Shown: positions 16,287 to 24,828 of the stretch, one piece after another
Numbering within the stretch: the stretch's first letter is position 1
How the letters are laid out: each line of letters starts with the position of its first letter
Assembly: GCA_030812955.1 (NCBI GenBank)
Contig: JAUSTR010000008.1
Coordinates: 25,130-89,129, forward strand
Source of the DNA: Bacillus alveayuensis
GTDB taxonomy: Bacteria > Bacillota > Bacilli > Bacillales > Aeribacillaceae
DNA: 64,000 bases
Reading direction: 5' to 3'
Notes under the pieces: generated by a model
What the model was told of the DNA's origin: nothing
Databases searched by the model: none
What the model saw: the letters and a program-made list of their open reading frames with translations, nothing else
Made by a program: the position numbers and the translations under genes

Positions 16287-17537
16287 ATGAATACCGAACG
16301 AAAAGGATTTATGAAACAATTAAATATTAATACAGTGAGCGCCGGTACACTTGCAGCTATTTTTGGCTGTACTGGTCCAGCTTTAATTATTATTGGTGGA
16401 GCAGCTGACGGTGGTTTGACACATGAGCAGATGATCTCATGGCTCTTTGCCGTTTATTTCTTCGGTGGATTGTTGGGGATTTATTTGGCATTGAAATATC
16501 GCCAGCCGATTGCAGGAGCTTACTCCATTCCAGGTGCAGTGCTTGTTGCAGGAGCATTATCACAGTTTTCTTTAAATGAAATGGCGGGTGCTTATTTTGT
16601 GGCAGGTGTTATTGTCTTTATATTAGGGATTACCAAAACAATTGGAAAGATTATGAACTGGATACCTGTTCCGATCGTAATGGGGATGATTGTCGGAGCC
16701 ATGATCCGTTTTGGAACCGGAATGATTACATCAATTGAAAAAGCCCCGTTAATCGCAGGGGCAGCAGTTTTCGTATACTTGTTATCAGTACGATTTATTA
16801 AAGTCATACCGCCAATTTTAACGTCATTCTTTGTTTCTGTTATTTTAGTAGCAATCATGAACGAATTTCAATTTCAAGAGCAGCAAAGTAGTTTTATTCT
16901 TCCACAAATTTTAATGCCTACATTCAGTCTTGAGGCAATAGTATCTGTTTCTCTTCCGCTTGCTTTTTTAGTCATCGGAGCAGAAAATGCCCAAGCAACA
17001 GGTGTATTAATGGCTCAAGGATACAAACCACCTGTCAATGTTATGACAATATTAAGCGGTATTGGTGGAATGGTCACTTCGTTCTTTGGAGGACATAATG
17101 CAAATATTGCTGGTCCGATGACGGCCATTTGTGCTTCAGAGGAAGCGGGAAGAAATAAGGAAGGGCGTTATGCATCTGTTGTGGTAAACGGTATCTTATT
17201 CAGTTTATTTGGATTACTGGCCGGTATTGTCGTACCTTTTGTAACGGCTTTACCTTCTGTATTAGTGGGTACCGTTGCTGGTCTGGCCATGATTAGTGTT
17301 TTAGTGAACTCACTGCAAAGTGCTTTTTCTGATTCTAAATTTCAAGTTGGGGCGTTTTTCGCCTTGATCATTGGTATGTCGGGTATTAGTTTTTTTAATA
17401 TTAGTTCACCGTTTTGGGCATTAGTCGGAGGGGTATTCGTTTCCTTGTTAATCGAACCACATCATTTTCAAAATGAACATGACAATGGGTTTGAACTTCC
17501 AGAGAAAATGGATCATGCTATTTCCAAAACTTCATAA
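16287..17537 (+). CDS. BenE-type benzoate/proton symporter family permease
   Basis: A 416-residue membrane protein with about twelve hydrophobic segments. The N-terminal TVSAGTLAAIFGCTGPALI and the later GAENAQATGVL and FGGHNANIAGPMTAICASEEAG are hallmarks of the BenE family, which imports benzoate with protons. AAAGGAGG precedes ATG 16287. It is the last gene of the molybdenum hydroxylase cluster, 102 bases after the crotonase. Its presence is the best hint that the pathway substrate is a benzoate-like acid, although BenE relatives can carry other anions. Confidence 0.88.
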   Translation: MNTERKGFMKQLNINTVSAGTLAAIFGCTGPALIIIGGAADGGLTHEQMISWLFAVYFFGGLLGIYLALKYRQPIAGAYSIPGAVLVAGALSQFSLNEMAGAYFVAGVIVFILGITKTIGKIMNWIPVPIVMGMIVGAMIRFGTGMITSIEKAPLIAGAAVFVYLLSVRFIKVIPPILTSFFVSVILVAIMNEFQFQEQQSSFILPQILMPTFSLEAIVSVSLPLAFLVIGAENAQATGVLMAQGYKPPVNVMTILSGIGGMVTSFFGGHNANIAGPMTAICASEEAGRNKEGRYASVVVNGILFSLFGLLAGIVVPFVTALPSVLVGTVAGLAMISVLVNSLQSAFSDSKFQVGAFFALIIGMSGISFFNISSPFWALVGGVFVSLLIEPHHFQNEHDNGFELPEKMDHAISKTS

Positions 17538-17600
17538 TGCACTAAAATTCAGGTAGATAAACGAATTGAAACCGCTTTCGAAATAGTTTACCTTTTTTAA

Positions 17601-17788
17601 AAAGGCTCTTTTCGCAAAGATTTTTGCTTTACTATAGACTGTCCAAGCGACACGCTTGCTATGTCACGCTAAAGCGTGACGTGAACCGAACAAAAGTTGA
17701 TAGTCGAACAAATGCGGTTTGTCCGACCACGTGCTTTGTTCGGTACATAGACAGTCGAAAAGCAACAAAGTTTACGAAAACATCCTTT
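17601..17788. repeat. Interspersed palindromic repeat, full-length copy 3
   Basis: Same layout as the copy at 4403: left end AAAGGCTCTTTTCGCAAAG, inner palindromes CACGC-TAAA-GCGTG and CCGAACAAA with TTTGTTCGG, and right end GACAGTCGAAAAGCAACAAAG then TTTACGAAAA. Base changes between this copy and copy 1 often keep the pairing. It lies between the permease gene and the convergent nrdF. Confidence 0.85.
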
Positions 17789-17859
17789 CTAAATAAAGAT
17801 GTATCTTGTTCAAACCTATCCTACGAACAACCGTGTTGGTTTGGTTTTTTCATGGTTAA

Positions 17860-17880
17860 GTCCCCATTTCCAATGGGGAC
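17860..17880. terminator. Hairpin at the convergent benE-nrdF junction
   Basis: GTCCCCATT-TCC-AATGGGGAC is a perfect 9-bp stem just after the nrdF stop on the minus strand. Neither side has a clean T run, so termination is plausible but not certain. Confidence 0.5.
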
Positions 17881-17886
17881 ATTTGT

Positions 17887-18933
17887 TTACAGTTCATCAA
17901 AGCCATTATCAATATGATTAACTTTTGTATACTGTCTAGATTTTTGTTCAAAGAAATCAGATTTACCGAGGTCGACTTCTTCATATGCCTTCATCCATTT
18001 TAAAGGATTTGTGCGGTATCCTTCAAAAGGGCGCGGAAAACCAAGTTGATTCGAACGAACGTTTGCATAAAATTTAATATAGCTTTCTACGTCTTGTAAG
18101 TAAAGTCCTTCGATGTTATGTCCAATAATAAGACGTGCCCACTCAATTTCCAGCTCTGCTGCTTGTTTAAACGTTTCGATGACAAACCGCTCTAACTCAG
18201 GTGTATCATATTCTGGATATTGTTTTAGAACTTCTTTAAAAATTTTGACAAATAAATCAACATGTAGCTGTTCATCGCGATTAATATAATTGATCATCGT
18301 GCTGGTGGCGACCATTTTTTGATTGCGTGCTAAGTTATAAAAGAAGGCAAAGCCTGAATAGAAGAACAACCCTTCTAAAATTACATCAAAGACAATGGAT
18401 TTTAATAAGTTTTCAACATTCGGTTGTTCGGCAAATGCTATATAGCCATTTGTCACAAATTCATTCCTTTTTCTTAGTACAGGTTCGTTGCGCCAATACT
18501 CGAACACTTCATCTTGTATGTTTTTTGGAACGATACTTGAAAGAACATACGAGTAGGAATGGTTATGAATGACTTCTTGCTGAGCTAATATAATCATTAG
18601 CGCATTAATGCTAGAATCGGTAATATAATCGGCAACCTTTCCTGCATAATCTGTTTGGATACTATCTAATAACGCTAGTAAACCAATAATCTTCAAAAAG
18701 GCGTTTTGTTCATGTTCCGTTAATTGTGGAAACTGTTTAATATCTTGAGACATGTTAATTTCAAACGGTGTCCAAAAGTTGGCGAGCATTCGTTTATATT
18801 TTGGGTAGGCCCAAGGATAAGCGACATCGTCCCAATTTAATACGTTTGAACTTTTTCCATTTACAATCGCAGTTGAACGGTTAGGTGCTTCTGGGTCCAT
18901 CAAGACGCGTTTCGTTAATACATTTGCTCCCAT
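17887..18933 (-). CDS. nrdF: Class I ribonucleotide reductase beta (radical-generating) subunit
   Basis: A 348-residue ferritin-like protein that makes the radical needed by the alpha subunit. Metal ligands are all visible: Asp90 (LLDSIQT), Glu120 and His123 (QQEVIH), Glu187 (LEGLFFYSGF), and Glu221 and His224 (RDEQLHVDLF). The radical Tyr is Tyr127, four residues after His123. Three ATGs stand in a row after TAGGAGGG. I chose the third (18933), which has the best spacing; the longer frame would overlap nrdE. It follows nrdE by 11 bases, so it shares the nrdE promoter and riboswitch. Class Ia versus Ib cannot be settled by eye. Confidence 0.92.
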   Translation of the reverse strand: MGANVLTKRVLMDPEAPNRSTAIVNGKSSNVLNWDDVAYPWAYPKYKRMLANFWTPFEINMSQDIKQFPQLTEHEQNAFLKIIGLLALLDSIQTDYAGKVADYITDSSINALMIILAQQEVIHNHSYSYVLSSIVPKNIQDEVFEYWRNEPVLRKRNEFVTNGYIAFAEQPNVENLLKSIVFDVILEGLFFYSGFAFFYNLARNQKMVATSTMINYINRDEQLHVDLFVKIFKEVLKQYPEYDTPELERFVIETFKQAAELEIEWARLIIGHNIEGLYLQDVESYIKFYANVRSNQLGFPRPFEGYRTNPLKWMKAYEEVDLGKSDFFEQKSRQYTKVNHIDNGFDEL

Positions 18934-18944
18934 CATCATCCCTC

Positions 18945-21212
18945 CTAGCTTGCACAAGAGTCACATTCTTCGATATTACTTGATGTTGATCGAACGTAAT
19001 ACGTCGTCTTCAGGCGAGACTTCCATGCCGTTACATGCAAGTTCAATAAGTCTTTTGCTTTAATCGTATTTAAAACGTAAAAGTTAAACGAGATCGATTG
19101 GTCAATATGTTTTTGTCTAACAGCATTTTGTTTAATACTCCAAGTTTGATCAATCATATAGGCTGATTTGTAAAACCATGTCGTTTCAGGATTTAAATTT
19201 GGAGCTGTGACCAGAATTTTATAGTCTTTCTTTTCTTCTGCATACACTTTTTGAAAGATCGGATCAATGCTCGCCGTGCTCCCAGCGATAATCGATGTTG
19301 AAGCATTTGGAGCTACTGCCATTAAATAGCCGTTGCGTATACCATTTTTTTGCACTTGTTCTTTTAAAGTTGTCCATTCTTGATTATTGTAGCCACGTCT
19401 TTTAAAATAGCGGCCCGTTTCCCATTCCGAGCCTTTAAATAATGGGTACGCCCCTTTTTCTTTCGCTAATTCCATACTCGTTTCGATTGTGTAAAAGGCA
19501 ATTTTTTCATATAACTGATCAACAAACTGAACGGCTTCTTCACTTTCCCATTTAATTTTCTTTAAGGCAAATAAATGATGCATACCAAAGGTTCCTAGGC
19601 CAATGGCTCTATACTTTTCATTGGTTATTTTCGCTTGGAGAACAGGAATGTTGTTTAAATCAATGACGTTATCAAGCATGCGAACTTGAATTTTGATTAA
19701 CCGTTTTAACACATCATCTTGAACAGCACGTGCTAAATTTATAGACGATAAGTTACATACAACAAAATCCCCTGGCTTTTTGACGATGATGATTTTTCCG
19801 TCTTCTGTATATTGTTGTTCAACGGTTGTGGCACTTTGATTTTGGGCAATCTCTGTACATAAGTTGCTACAATAAATCATGCCAACATGTTTATTGGCAT
19901 TTTGCCGGTTTACTTCATCTCGGTAAAACATAAACGGTGTCCCTGCTTCAAGCTGACTAATCATAATCCGTTTCATGATTTCAATGGCTGGAACTTTTTC
20001 TTTTGATAAAGCTGGATGATGGACGCATTCCCAATACTTTTCACGAAAGCTGCCGTTTCCGTATTCTTCATCATAAAAGTCTTCTAAGTTATATCCCATC
20101 ACTTGCCTGACTTCATGAGGATCAAATAAATACCAATCACCTCGGGCCTCTACTTGTTCCATGAATAAATCTGGAATACAAACACCTGTAAATAAGTCGT
20201 GTGTTCTTAGTCGTTCATCGCCATTATTTAACTTGGCATCTAAAAAGGAGAAAATATCTTTATGCCATACGTCTAGGTAAACAGAAATGGCTCCTTTTCG
20301 TTGCCCTAATTGGTCAACACTGACGGCTGTGTTATTAAGCTGTTTCATCCATGGAATGATACCAGATGAAACCCCTTTAAATCCACGAATATCACTGCCG
20401 CGACTGCGTATTTTTCCTAAATAGACACCGATTCCTCCACCATTTTTAGATAAATTGGCGATGTCTGTATTGCTATCAAAAATTGCTTGTAAACTATCAT
20501 CAACTGTATCGATAAAACAGCTTGAAAGTTGTCCATATGATTTCCCAGCATTAGCTAGAGTCGGTGTTGCAACTGTCATGTATAGATTGCTTAAAGCCCA
20601 GTAGGCTTCTTTCACAAGAGATAAACGATGCTTTTCGTTTTCTTTCATCATGAGCGTCATCGCTATAACCATAAAACGTTCTTGTGGTAGTTCAAATGTT
20701 CTTTTTTCGTAATCTCGGGCTAAATAGCGATCAGAAAGTGTTTTTAAACCGATGTACGTAAATAAATAATCTCGTGAAGGAACAATATAAGCACCTAGCT
20801 CTTGAATTTCATCCTGGGAATACGCTTGTAATAAATTGGAATGGTAAATTCCTTTTTCTGTTAAACAGGTAATTAATTGATAAAAATCTCCATATGTTTT
20901 TTCGTGATAGCCTCTGTTTCGTTGGGCTTCCATATATAATTGATCAAGGTAAATTCTCGCTGCAAAATAAGTCCAGTCAGGCTCTGTTTCCGATATATAG
21001 GAAAGAGCCTCTAATATTAAAACATTTGATAGCTTCGAAATTTGATCGAATGGTTGATGTTCTACAAATGATAACACTCTCTCCATATATGGCTGCATTG
21101 AAAGCTTCGGATACGCCCCTCCGATATCCAACAAATAATATTTTAATTTTTCTAAATCCATTTGGCCTTGTTTGTATACATCTTGTAAGTGTATCGTTTT
21201 CGTTAGCTCCAT
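18945..21212 (-). CDS. nrdE: Class I ribonucleotide reductase alpha (catalytic) subunit
   Basis: A 755-residue alpha subunit that reduces ribonucleoside diphosphates. The redox pair is in LSSCFIDT and VVCNLSS, the thiyl-radical Cys in NLCTEIAQ, and the substrate loop in NGGGIGVYLGKIRSRG. The C-terminal tail has the exchange pair ECDSCAS. The first 90 residues align by eye with the ATP-cone of E. coli NrdA but lack its VxKRdG nucleotide motif, so overall activity control by dATP may be lost. AAAGGAGG precedes the ATG. Upstream lie a terminator, a cobalamin riboswitch and NrdR-like boxes. Confidence 0.92.
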   Translation of the reverse strand: MELTKTIHLQDVYKQGQMDLEKLKYYLLDIGGAYPKLSMQPYMERVLSFVEHQPFDQISKLSNVLILEALSYISETEPDWTYFAARIYLDQLYMEAQRNRGYHEKTYGDFYQLITCLTEKGIYHSNLLQAYSQDEIQELGAYIVPSRDYLFTYIGLKTLSDRYLARDYEKRTFELPQERFMVIAMTLMMKENEKHRLSLVKEAYWALSNLYMTVATPTLANAGKSYGQLSSCFIDTVDDSLQAIFDSNTDIANLSKNGGGIGVYLGKIRSRGSDIRGFKGVSSGIIPWMKQLNNTAVSVDQLGQRKGAISVYLDVWHKDIFSFLDAKLNNGDERLRTHDLFTGVCIPDLFMEQVEARGDWYLFDPHEVRQVMGYNLEDFYDEEYGNGSFREKYWECVHHPALSKEKVPAIEIMKRIMISQLEAGTPFMFYRDEVNRQNANKHVGMIYCSNLCTEIAQNQSATTVEQQYTEDGKIIIVKKPGDFVVCNLSSINLARAVQDDVLKRLIKIQVRMLDNVIDLNNIPVLQAKITNEKYRAIGLGTFGMHHLFALKKIKWESEEAVQFVDQLYEKIAFYTIETSMELAKEKGAYPLFKGSEWETGRYFKRRGYNNQEWTTLKEQVQKNGIRNGYLMAVAPNASTSIIAGSTASIDPIFQKVYAEEKKDYKILVTAPNLNPETTWFYKSAYMIDQTWSIKQNAVRQKHIDQSISFNFYVLNTIKAKDLLNLHVTAWKSRLKTTYYVRSTSSNIEECDSCAS

Positions 21213-21234
21213 TGCTTCGTCCTCCTTTAATGTA

Positions 21235-21269
21235 TAAAAAAATCCACTCTTTCAGGTCTTGAGTGGATC
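21235..21269 (-). terminator. Riboswitch-linked intrinsic terminator before nrdE
   Basis: On the minus strand GATCCACTC pairs with GAGTGGATT, followed by TTTTTTAT. It lies between the cobalamin riboswitch and the nrdE ribosome site. An alternative pairing partner is close by: AAACGATG (21270-21277) with CATCGTTT (21327-21334). It is the likely expression platform. Confidence 0.85.
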
Positions 21270-21371
21270 AAACGATGATATAAAAGGAGGTATTTCTATT
21301 CAATCAACCATGATTCTCCCTTTTAAACCATCGTTTCATCTTCTCAACTCCCGAAGATTCAGAAACGGTAA

Positions 21372-21532
21372 ACAAAGGCCGGTCTCCTGACTTGTGCTTT
21401 ATCCTACTTTGAACCCTTCCCATATGCAAAAATGACATACAGTGGGTAGCTTCTTTTCGTAGCACTTACAGTTGCGGGGACAGTTCTGGATTTTCACCAG
21501 ATTCCCTTTTAAGCTATTGATAGCACCTTTGT
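21372..21532 (-). ncRNA. Cobalamin (B12) riboswitch controlling nrdE-nrdF
   Basis: On the minus strand the sequence carries the conserved cobalamin core in order: AAGGTGC at the 5' side, AAAAGGGAATCTGGTG, CAGAACTGTCCCCGCAACTGT, a GCATATGGGAAGGGT region, and the B12 box AAGTCAGGAGACCGGCC near the 3' end. It lies upstream of the terminator at 21235-21269. B12 binding should turn nrdEF off. In Streptomyces a class Ia nrd operon is controlled this way, because a B12-dependent class II enzyme takes over. No class II gene is in this window. Confidence 0.93.
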
Positions 21533-21544
21533 TTATTGGTTTAT

Positions 21545-21591
21545 ATCAATATATAGTATTTTGTATTATTGATAGACACAATATATTGATT
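21545..21591 (-). promoter_or_regulatory. nrdEF promoter overlapped by two NrdR-like boxes
   Basis: On the minus strand TTGTGT (plus 21576-21581) and TACTAT (plus 21553-21558) are spaced 17 bases, a fair sigma-A promoter. Two 16-bp NrdR-like boxes cover them: plus-strand ATCAATATATAGTATT (21545-21560) and ACACAATATATTGATT (21576-21591). Their starts are 31 bp apart, three helical turns, as NrdR pairs usually are. This would add nucleotide-sensing repression to B12 control. Confidence 0.75.
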
Positions 21592-21635
21592 TTTGTTTCT
21601 ATTATAATAATAAAGGTGTATAGAAGAAATTGCAA

Positions 21636-21671
21636 CAATAAAAATGGGGGATCATAAAATTTATTCCCCCT
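21636..21671 (-). terminator. Intrinsic terminator of the Hsp20 gene
   Basis: On the minus strand GGGGGAAT pairs with ATCCCCC (one G-A apposition), followed by ATTTTTATTG. It starts about 12 bases after the stop codon. Confidence 0.8.
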
Positions 21672-21683
21672 CCGTTACTTCTC

Positions 21684-22124
21684 TTAATGAAATTGAACAT
21701 CGATTTTTCTTTTTGTGCTTTCGGATTGTTTCGGAATATGAATTTCTAAAACACCATTTTTATATGTTGCGCGAACTTCATCTTCTTTAACATTTGCTGG
21801 TAAGGTGATCGAGCGGTGAAAACGCCCCGTAAATCGTTCCATTTGATGCATTTGTTCCTCTTTTATTTCATTTTTACGATGAATAGTGCCGCTAATAGAT
21901 AATACATTTTGATCTAAATCGATTTGCACATCTTCCTTTTTCTCTAAACCCGGAAGGTCACAAGTAACGATGACTTCTTGATCGGTTTCATGAACATCCA
22001 TTCTTGGGATCGTGGCTCTTTCGAAATGATCCATTAGCTGTGGGAATCCTTCTGTAAACATTCGATTCATTTCTCTGCGAAAATGATCAAGCTGACGAAA
22101 TGGTTCATATGGAATTAATGCCAT
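21684..22124 (-). CDS. Hsp20/alpha-crystallin small heat-shock protein
   Basis: A 146-residue holdase chaperone of the cytoplasm. Residues about 40-140 form the alpha-crystallin domain: PRMDVHETDQEVIVTCDLPG at its start, the FHRSITLP stretch, the conserved GVLEI near its end, and HIPK with a short tail holding the IxV-like IDV. Two in-frame ATGs follow AAAGGAGG. The second (22124) has normal spacing, the first only two bases. It is a single-gene unit with its own terminator. No CIRCE or clear sigma-B promoter was seen upstream. Confidence 0.92.
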   Translation of the reverse strand: MALIPYEPFRQLDHFRREMNRMFTEGFPQLMDHFERATIPRMDVHETDQEVIVTCDLPGLEKKEDVQIDLDQNVLSISGTIHRKNEIKEEQMHQMERFTGRFHRSITLPANVKEDEVRATYKNGVLEIHIPKQSESTKRKIDVQFH

Positions 22125-22258
22125 AAACATGACCTCCTTTTGTCAAAATTCACTTTTATTATGTATCCTTTTATTCAAAATATTCATCATGTCATTTGTG
22201 ACATTTTCATCCTCCACTTTTTTCTATACAATCGATAGAAAGACGGGGAAATAAACAC

Positions 22259-22287
22259 TTGCATTCCTTGTTAAGAAGGGGTAGACT
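22259..22287 (+). promoter_or_regulatory. Sigma-A promoter of the thi operon
   Basis: TTGCAT (22259-22264) and TAGACT (22282-22287) with a 17-base spacer, about 30 bases upstream of the TPP riboswitch. Confidence 0.65.
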
Positions 22288-22316
22288 GGGCTTGTAAAAC
22301 GGTGAAAATAAAAGTG

Positions 22317-22405
22317 AAGCGGGAGCTTGTGGAATCAGGCTGAGAGTACGACTATGCCGTCGTTGACCGCAGGAACCTGTTGGGTAATGCCAGCGTAGGG
22401 AAAGT
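22317..22405 (+). ncRNA. TPP (thiamine pyrophosphate) riboswitch
   Basis: The THI-box core is intact: GCGGGAGC, CAGGCTGAGAGTACG, GACCGCAGGAACCTG, and GGGTAATGCCAGCGTAGGGA. It lies directly before an intrinsic terminator and the thiM gene, so TPP binding should end transcription early. Confidence 0.96.
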
Positions 22406-22425
22406 GATAAGTGGAACATAAGTAT

Positions 22426-22457
22426 ACACTTTGCCTTACGCGCAAAGTGTTTTTTAT
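22426..22457 (+). terminator. Expression-platform terminator of the TPP riboswitch
   Basis: ACACTTTGC pairs perfectly with GCAAAGTGT and is followed by TTTTTATTTT. It ends about 20 bases before the thiM start. Confidence 0.9.
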
Positions 22458-22479
22458 TTTGATGGAAGGGGAGAAAATC

Positions 22480-23286
22480 ATGAACGTGCTAAATGTGATC
22501 AGTACGTTAGAAAAAGTGAGGCAAGTGAATCCACTTGTTCATAATATTACAAATGTCGTTGTGACCAATTTTACGGCGAACGGTCTTTTAGCATTAGGTG
22601 CTTCACCAGTTATGGCGTATGCGAAAGAAGAAGTAGCGGATATGGCGAAAATCGCAGGGGCACTTGTTTTAAATATCGGTACATTAAACGAAATGGAAGT
22701 CGAAGCGATGTTGATTGCTGGAAAATCAGCCAATGAAAATAAAGTGCCAGTGATTTTCGACCCTGTTGGCGCTGGAGCTACACTTTATAGAACAGAAACG
22801 GCGAGAAAAATTGTGAAAGAAGTAAACATTTCCATGATAAGAGGAAATGCTGCTGAAGTGGCCAATGTTATAGGAGAAAATTGGGATATTAAAGGTGTAG
22901 ATGCCGGAGAAGGAAACGGCGATGTTCTTATGTTAGCCAAAAAAGCTGCACAGCAATTAGGTACGATCGTTGTGATTACTGGAAAGGATGATATTGTTAC
23001 AGACGGCCAAACAACATATGTCATTCATAATGGCCACCCGCTATTAACAAAAGTAACGGGAACAGGTTGTTTATTAACCTCCGTGATCGGTGCATTTGCT
23101 GCAGTTGAGTCTAATTTATTAAACGCAGCGGCGGCTGCACTTGTCAGTTATGGAGTGGCGGCGGAAATAGCTGCAAGCAAAACAGCACATGATGGACCTG
23201 GCAGTTTTCAAATGGCCTTTTTAAACGCACTTTCAAACATACAGAAAGAGGATATTAGTGAGCTTGGTCGAGTAGAACAAGTGTAA
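22480..23286 (+). CDS. thiM: Hydroxyethylthiazole kinase
   Basis: A 268-residue ThiM, which phosphorylates 4-methyl-5-(2-hydroxyethyl)thiazole for salvage. Visible family motifs are [21 protein letters not shown] at the N-terminus, [10 protein letters not shown] in the middle, and the catalytic [11 protein letters not shown] near residue 195. The frame is open upstream into the riboswitch terminator, but the ATG at 22480 after GGAAGGGGAG is the proper start. It is the first gene of a salvage operon thiM-thiD-thiE. Confidence 0.95.
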   Translation: MNVLNVISTLEKVRQVNPLVHNITNVVVTNFTANGLLALGASPVMAYAKEEVADMAKIAGALVLNIGTLNEMEVEAMLIAGKSANENKVPVIFDPVGAGATLYRTETARKIVKEVNISMIRGNAAEVANVIGENWDIKGVDAGEGNGDVLMLAKKAAQQLGTIVVITGKDDIVTDGQTTYVIHNGHPLLTKVTGTGCLLTSVIGAFAAVESNLLNAAAAALVSYGVAAEIAASKTAHDGPGSFQMAFLNALSNIQKEDISELGRVEQV

Positions 23287-23302
23287 TAAAAGGAGGATTT
23301 TC

Positions 23303-24112
23303 ATGGGAAATATATATAAAGCATTAACGATTGCCGGCTCTGATAGCGGCGGCGGTGCAGGTATTCAAGCGGATTTAAAAACGTTTCATGCTTTAGGAGT
23401 TTTTGGAATGTCTGCGTTAACAGCAGTGACCGCACAAAATACGGTTGGCGTACAAGGGGTATATCCTTTGTCTGTTGAAGCGGTTGAAAAACAGATTGAA
23501 TCCATTGGAACGGATTTAGGAACAGATGCTGTAAAAACTGGAATGCTGTTTAGTGCAGAAATAATCGAAGCTGTTGCTAATCAAGTGAAGCATTTTCGTT
23601 GGAGTCGTCTTGTTGTCGACCCCGTGATGATTGCAAAAGGCGGTGAACCTCTTTTACAAGAAGAAGCGGTAAATGCTTTGAAAAAATATTTACTGCCATT
23701 AGCTATGGTCATTACTCCAAATATTCCTGAGGCGGAAGCGTTAACGGGCATGTTCATTCAAACAATGGATGACCGCCAAAAAGCCGCACAGCGATTGTAT
23801 GAACTTGGTGTCAAACATGTAGTCATTAAAGGTGGACATGATGATGACGGTGATGAAGCAGTCGACTTGTTGTTCGATGGTCAAGAATATTCTTTTTTTA
23901 CTAACAAAAGAATCGAAACGAAGCATACACACGGAACCGGCTGTACTTTTGCAGCGGCCATAACGGCAGAGCTTGCCAAAGGAAAACGTGTTAAGGATGC
24001 GGTTCAAACGGCTAAAGCATTTATCCAGGCTGCGATTGAGCATGAGTTAGGCATTGGTCATGGCCATGGTCCGACAAATCACTGGGCTTATCAACAAACT
24101 CAACTTTCCTAA
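23303..24112 (+). CDS. thiD: Hydroxymethylpyrimidine/phosphomethylpyrimidine kinase
   Basis: A 269-residue ribokinase-fold enzyme that phosphorylates HMP and HMP-P. The start has [18 protein letters not shown], the middle [11 protein letters not shown], and the active-site anion hole is [11 protein letters not shown]. It has its own AAAGGAGG site 17 bases after thiM. A pdxK-like relative exists in Bacillus, but the position between thiM and thiE supports ThiD. Confidence 0.94.
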   Translation: MGNIYKALTIAGSDSGGGAGIQADLKTFHALGVFGMSALTAVTAQNTVGVQGVYPLSVEAVEKQIESIGTDLGTDAVKTGMLFSAEIIEAVANQVKHFRWSRLVVDPVMIAKGGEPLLQEEAVNALKKYLLPLAMVITPNIPEAEALTGMFIQTMDDRQKAAQRLYELGVKHVVIKGGHDDDGDEAVDLLFDGQEYSFFTNKRIETKHTHGTGCTFAAAITAELAKGKRVKDAVQTAKAFIQAAIEHELGIGHGHGPTNHWAYQQTQLS

Positions 24113-24125
24113 TAGGTGGTCATTC

Positions 24126-24779
24126 ATGGAACGTATATCAAGAGAAATGATGAGAAAATGGCTGAGTGTTTATTTTATTTTGGGGAGCCAAAATTGTAAA
24201 AAAGATCCATTAACTGTCTTAACAGAAGCGATTGATGGGGGAATTACTTTATTCCAATTTCGAGAAAAGGGAAAAAATGCATACACAGGTGAGAAAAAGC
24301 GTCATTTTGCGACAAAGCTACAATCGATTTGCCGAGAACATAACATTCCATTTATTGTAAATGATGATGTGCAGTTAGCGATGGAACTGGATGCTGATGG
24401 GGTTCATATCGGTCAAGAAGATGAGAAAGCGGATATCGTTCGTAGGAAAATTGGCCATAAAATTCTTGGCGTTTCTGCTCATAATTTGAAAGAAGCGCGT
24501 GAGGCCATTGCCGCTGGAGCTGATTATATCGGTGTCGGTCCTATTTTTCCGACCTCTTCGAAAGACGATGCAAAAGAGGCACAAGGACCTTCGATTATTC
24601 GCTCTCTTCGTGAAAGCGGTATTCAAACCCCGATTGTGGCAATTGGAGGAATCACGCCTGAAAATGCAAAAGAAGTCATTCATGCTGGAGCTGACGGCGT
24701 TTCTGTGATAAGTGCGATTGCATCTAGTGAGTCACCATTCGAAGCAGCGCGAGAACTTGTAAAAAGTGTAAAAAAATAA
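24126..24779 (+). CDS. thiE: Thiamine phosphate synthase
   Basis: A 217-residue TIM-barrel enzyme that joins HMP-PP and thiazole phosphate. Motifs include [34 protein letters not shown], and [13 protein letters not shown] for phosphate and pyrophosphate binding, then AIGGITPEN. The ATG at 24126 follows TAGGTGGT; the frame is open further upstream inside thiD but similarity begins here. It ends the operon before a strong terminator. Confidence 0.95.
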   Translation: MERISREMMRKWLSVYFILGSQNCKKDPLTVLTEAIDGGITLFQFREKGKNAYTGEKKRHFATKLQSICREHNIPFIVNDDVQLAMELDADGVHIGQEDEKADIVRRKIGHKILGVSAHNLKEAREAIAAGADYIGVGPIFPTSSKDDAKEAQGPSIIRSLRESGIQTPIVAIGGITPENAKEVIHAGADGVSVISAIASSESPFEAARELVKSVKK

Positions 24780-24786
24780 TAGGGAT

Positions 24787-24828
24787 TAGGGTCTGTCCCC
24801 ACTATATTTTTTGTGGGGCAGACCCTTT
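24787..24828. terminator. Bidirectional terminator between thiE and nhaC
   Basis: GGGTCTGTCCCCAC pairs with GTGGGGCAGACCC with one unpaired base, followed by TTTT on the plus strand and A/T-rich sequence on the other. The two flanking genes converge here. Confidence 0.85.

Noticed and set aside
17566..17582. CcpA (cre) site TTGAAACCGCTTTCGAA
   Set aside because: It resembles a cre site but lies downstream of the permease stop and just before a repeat, with no gene start it could control.
17624..17917. Open frame across the repeat at 17.6 kb
   Set aside because: It lies within the palindromic repeat, has no ribosome site and no protein-like composition.
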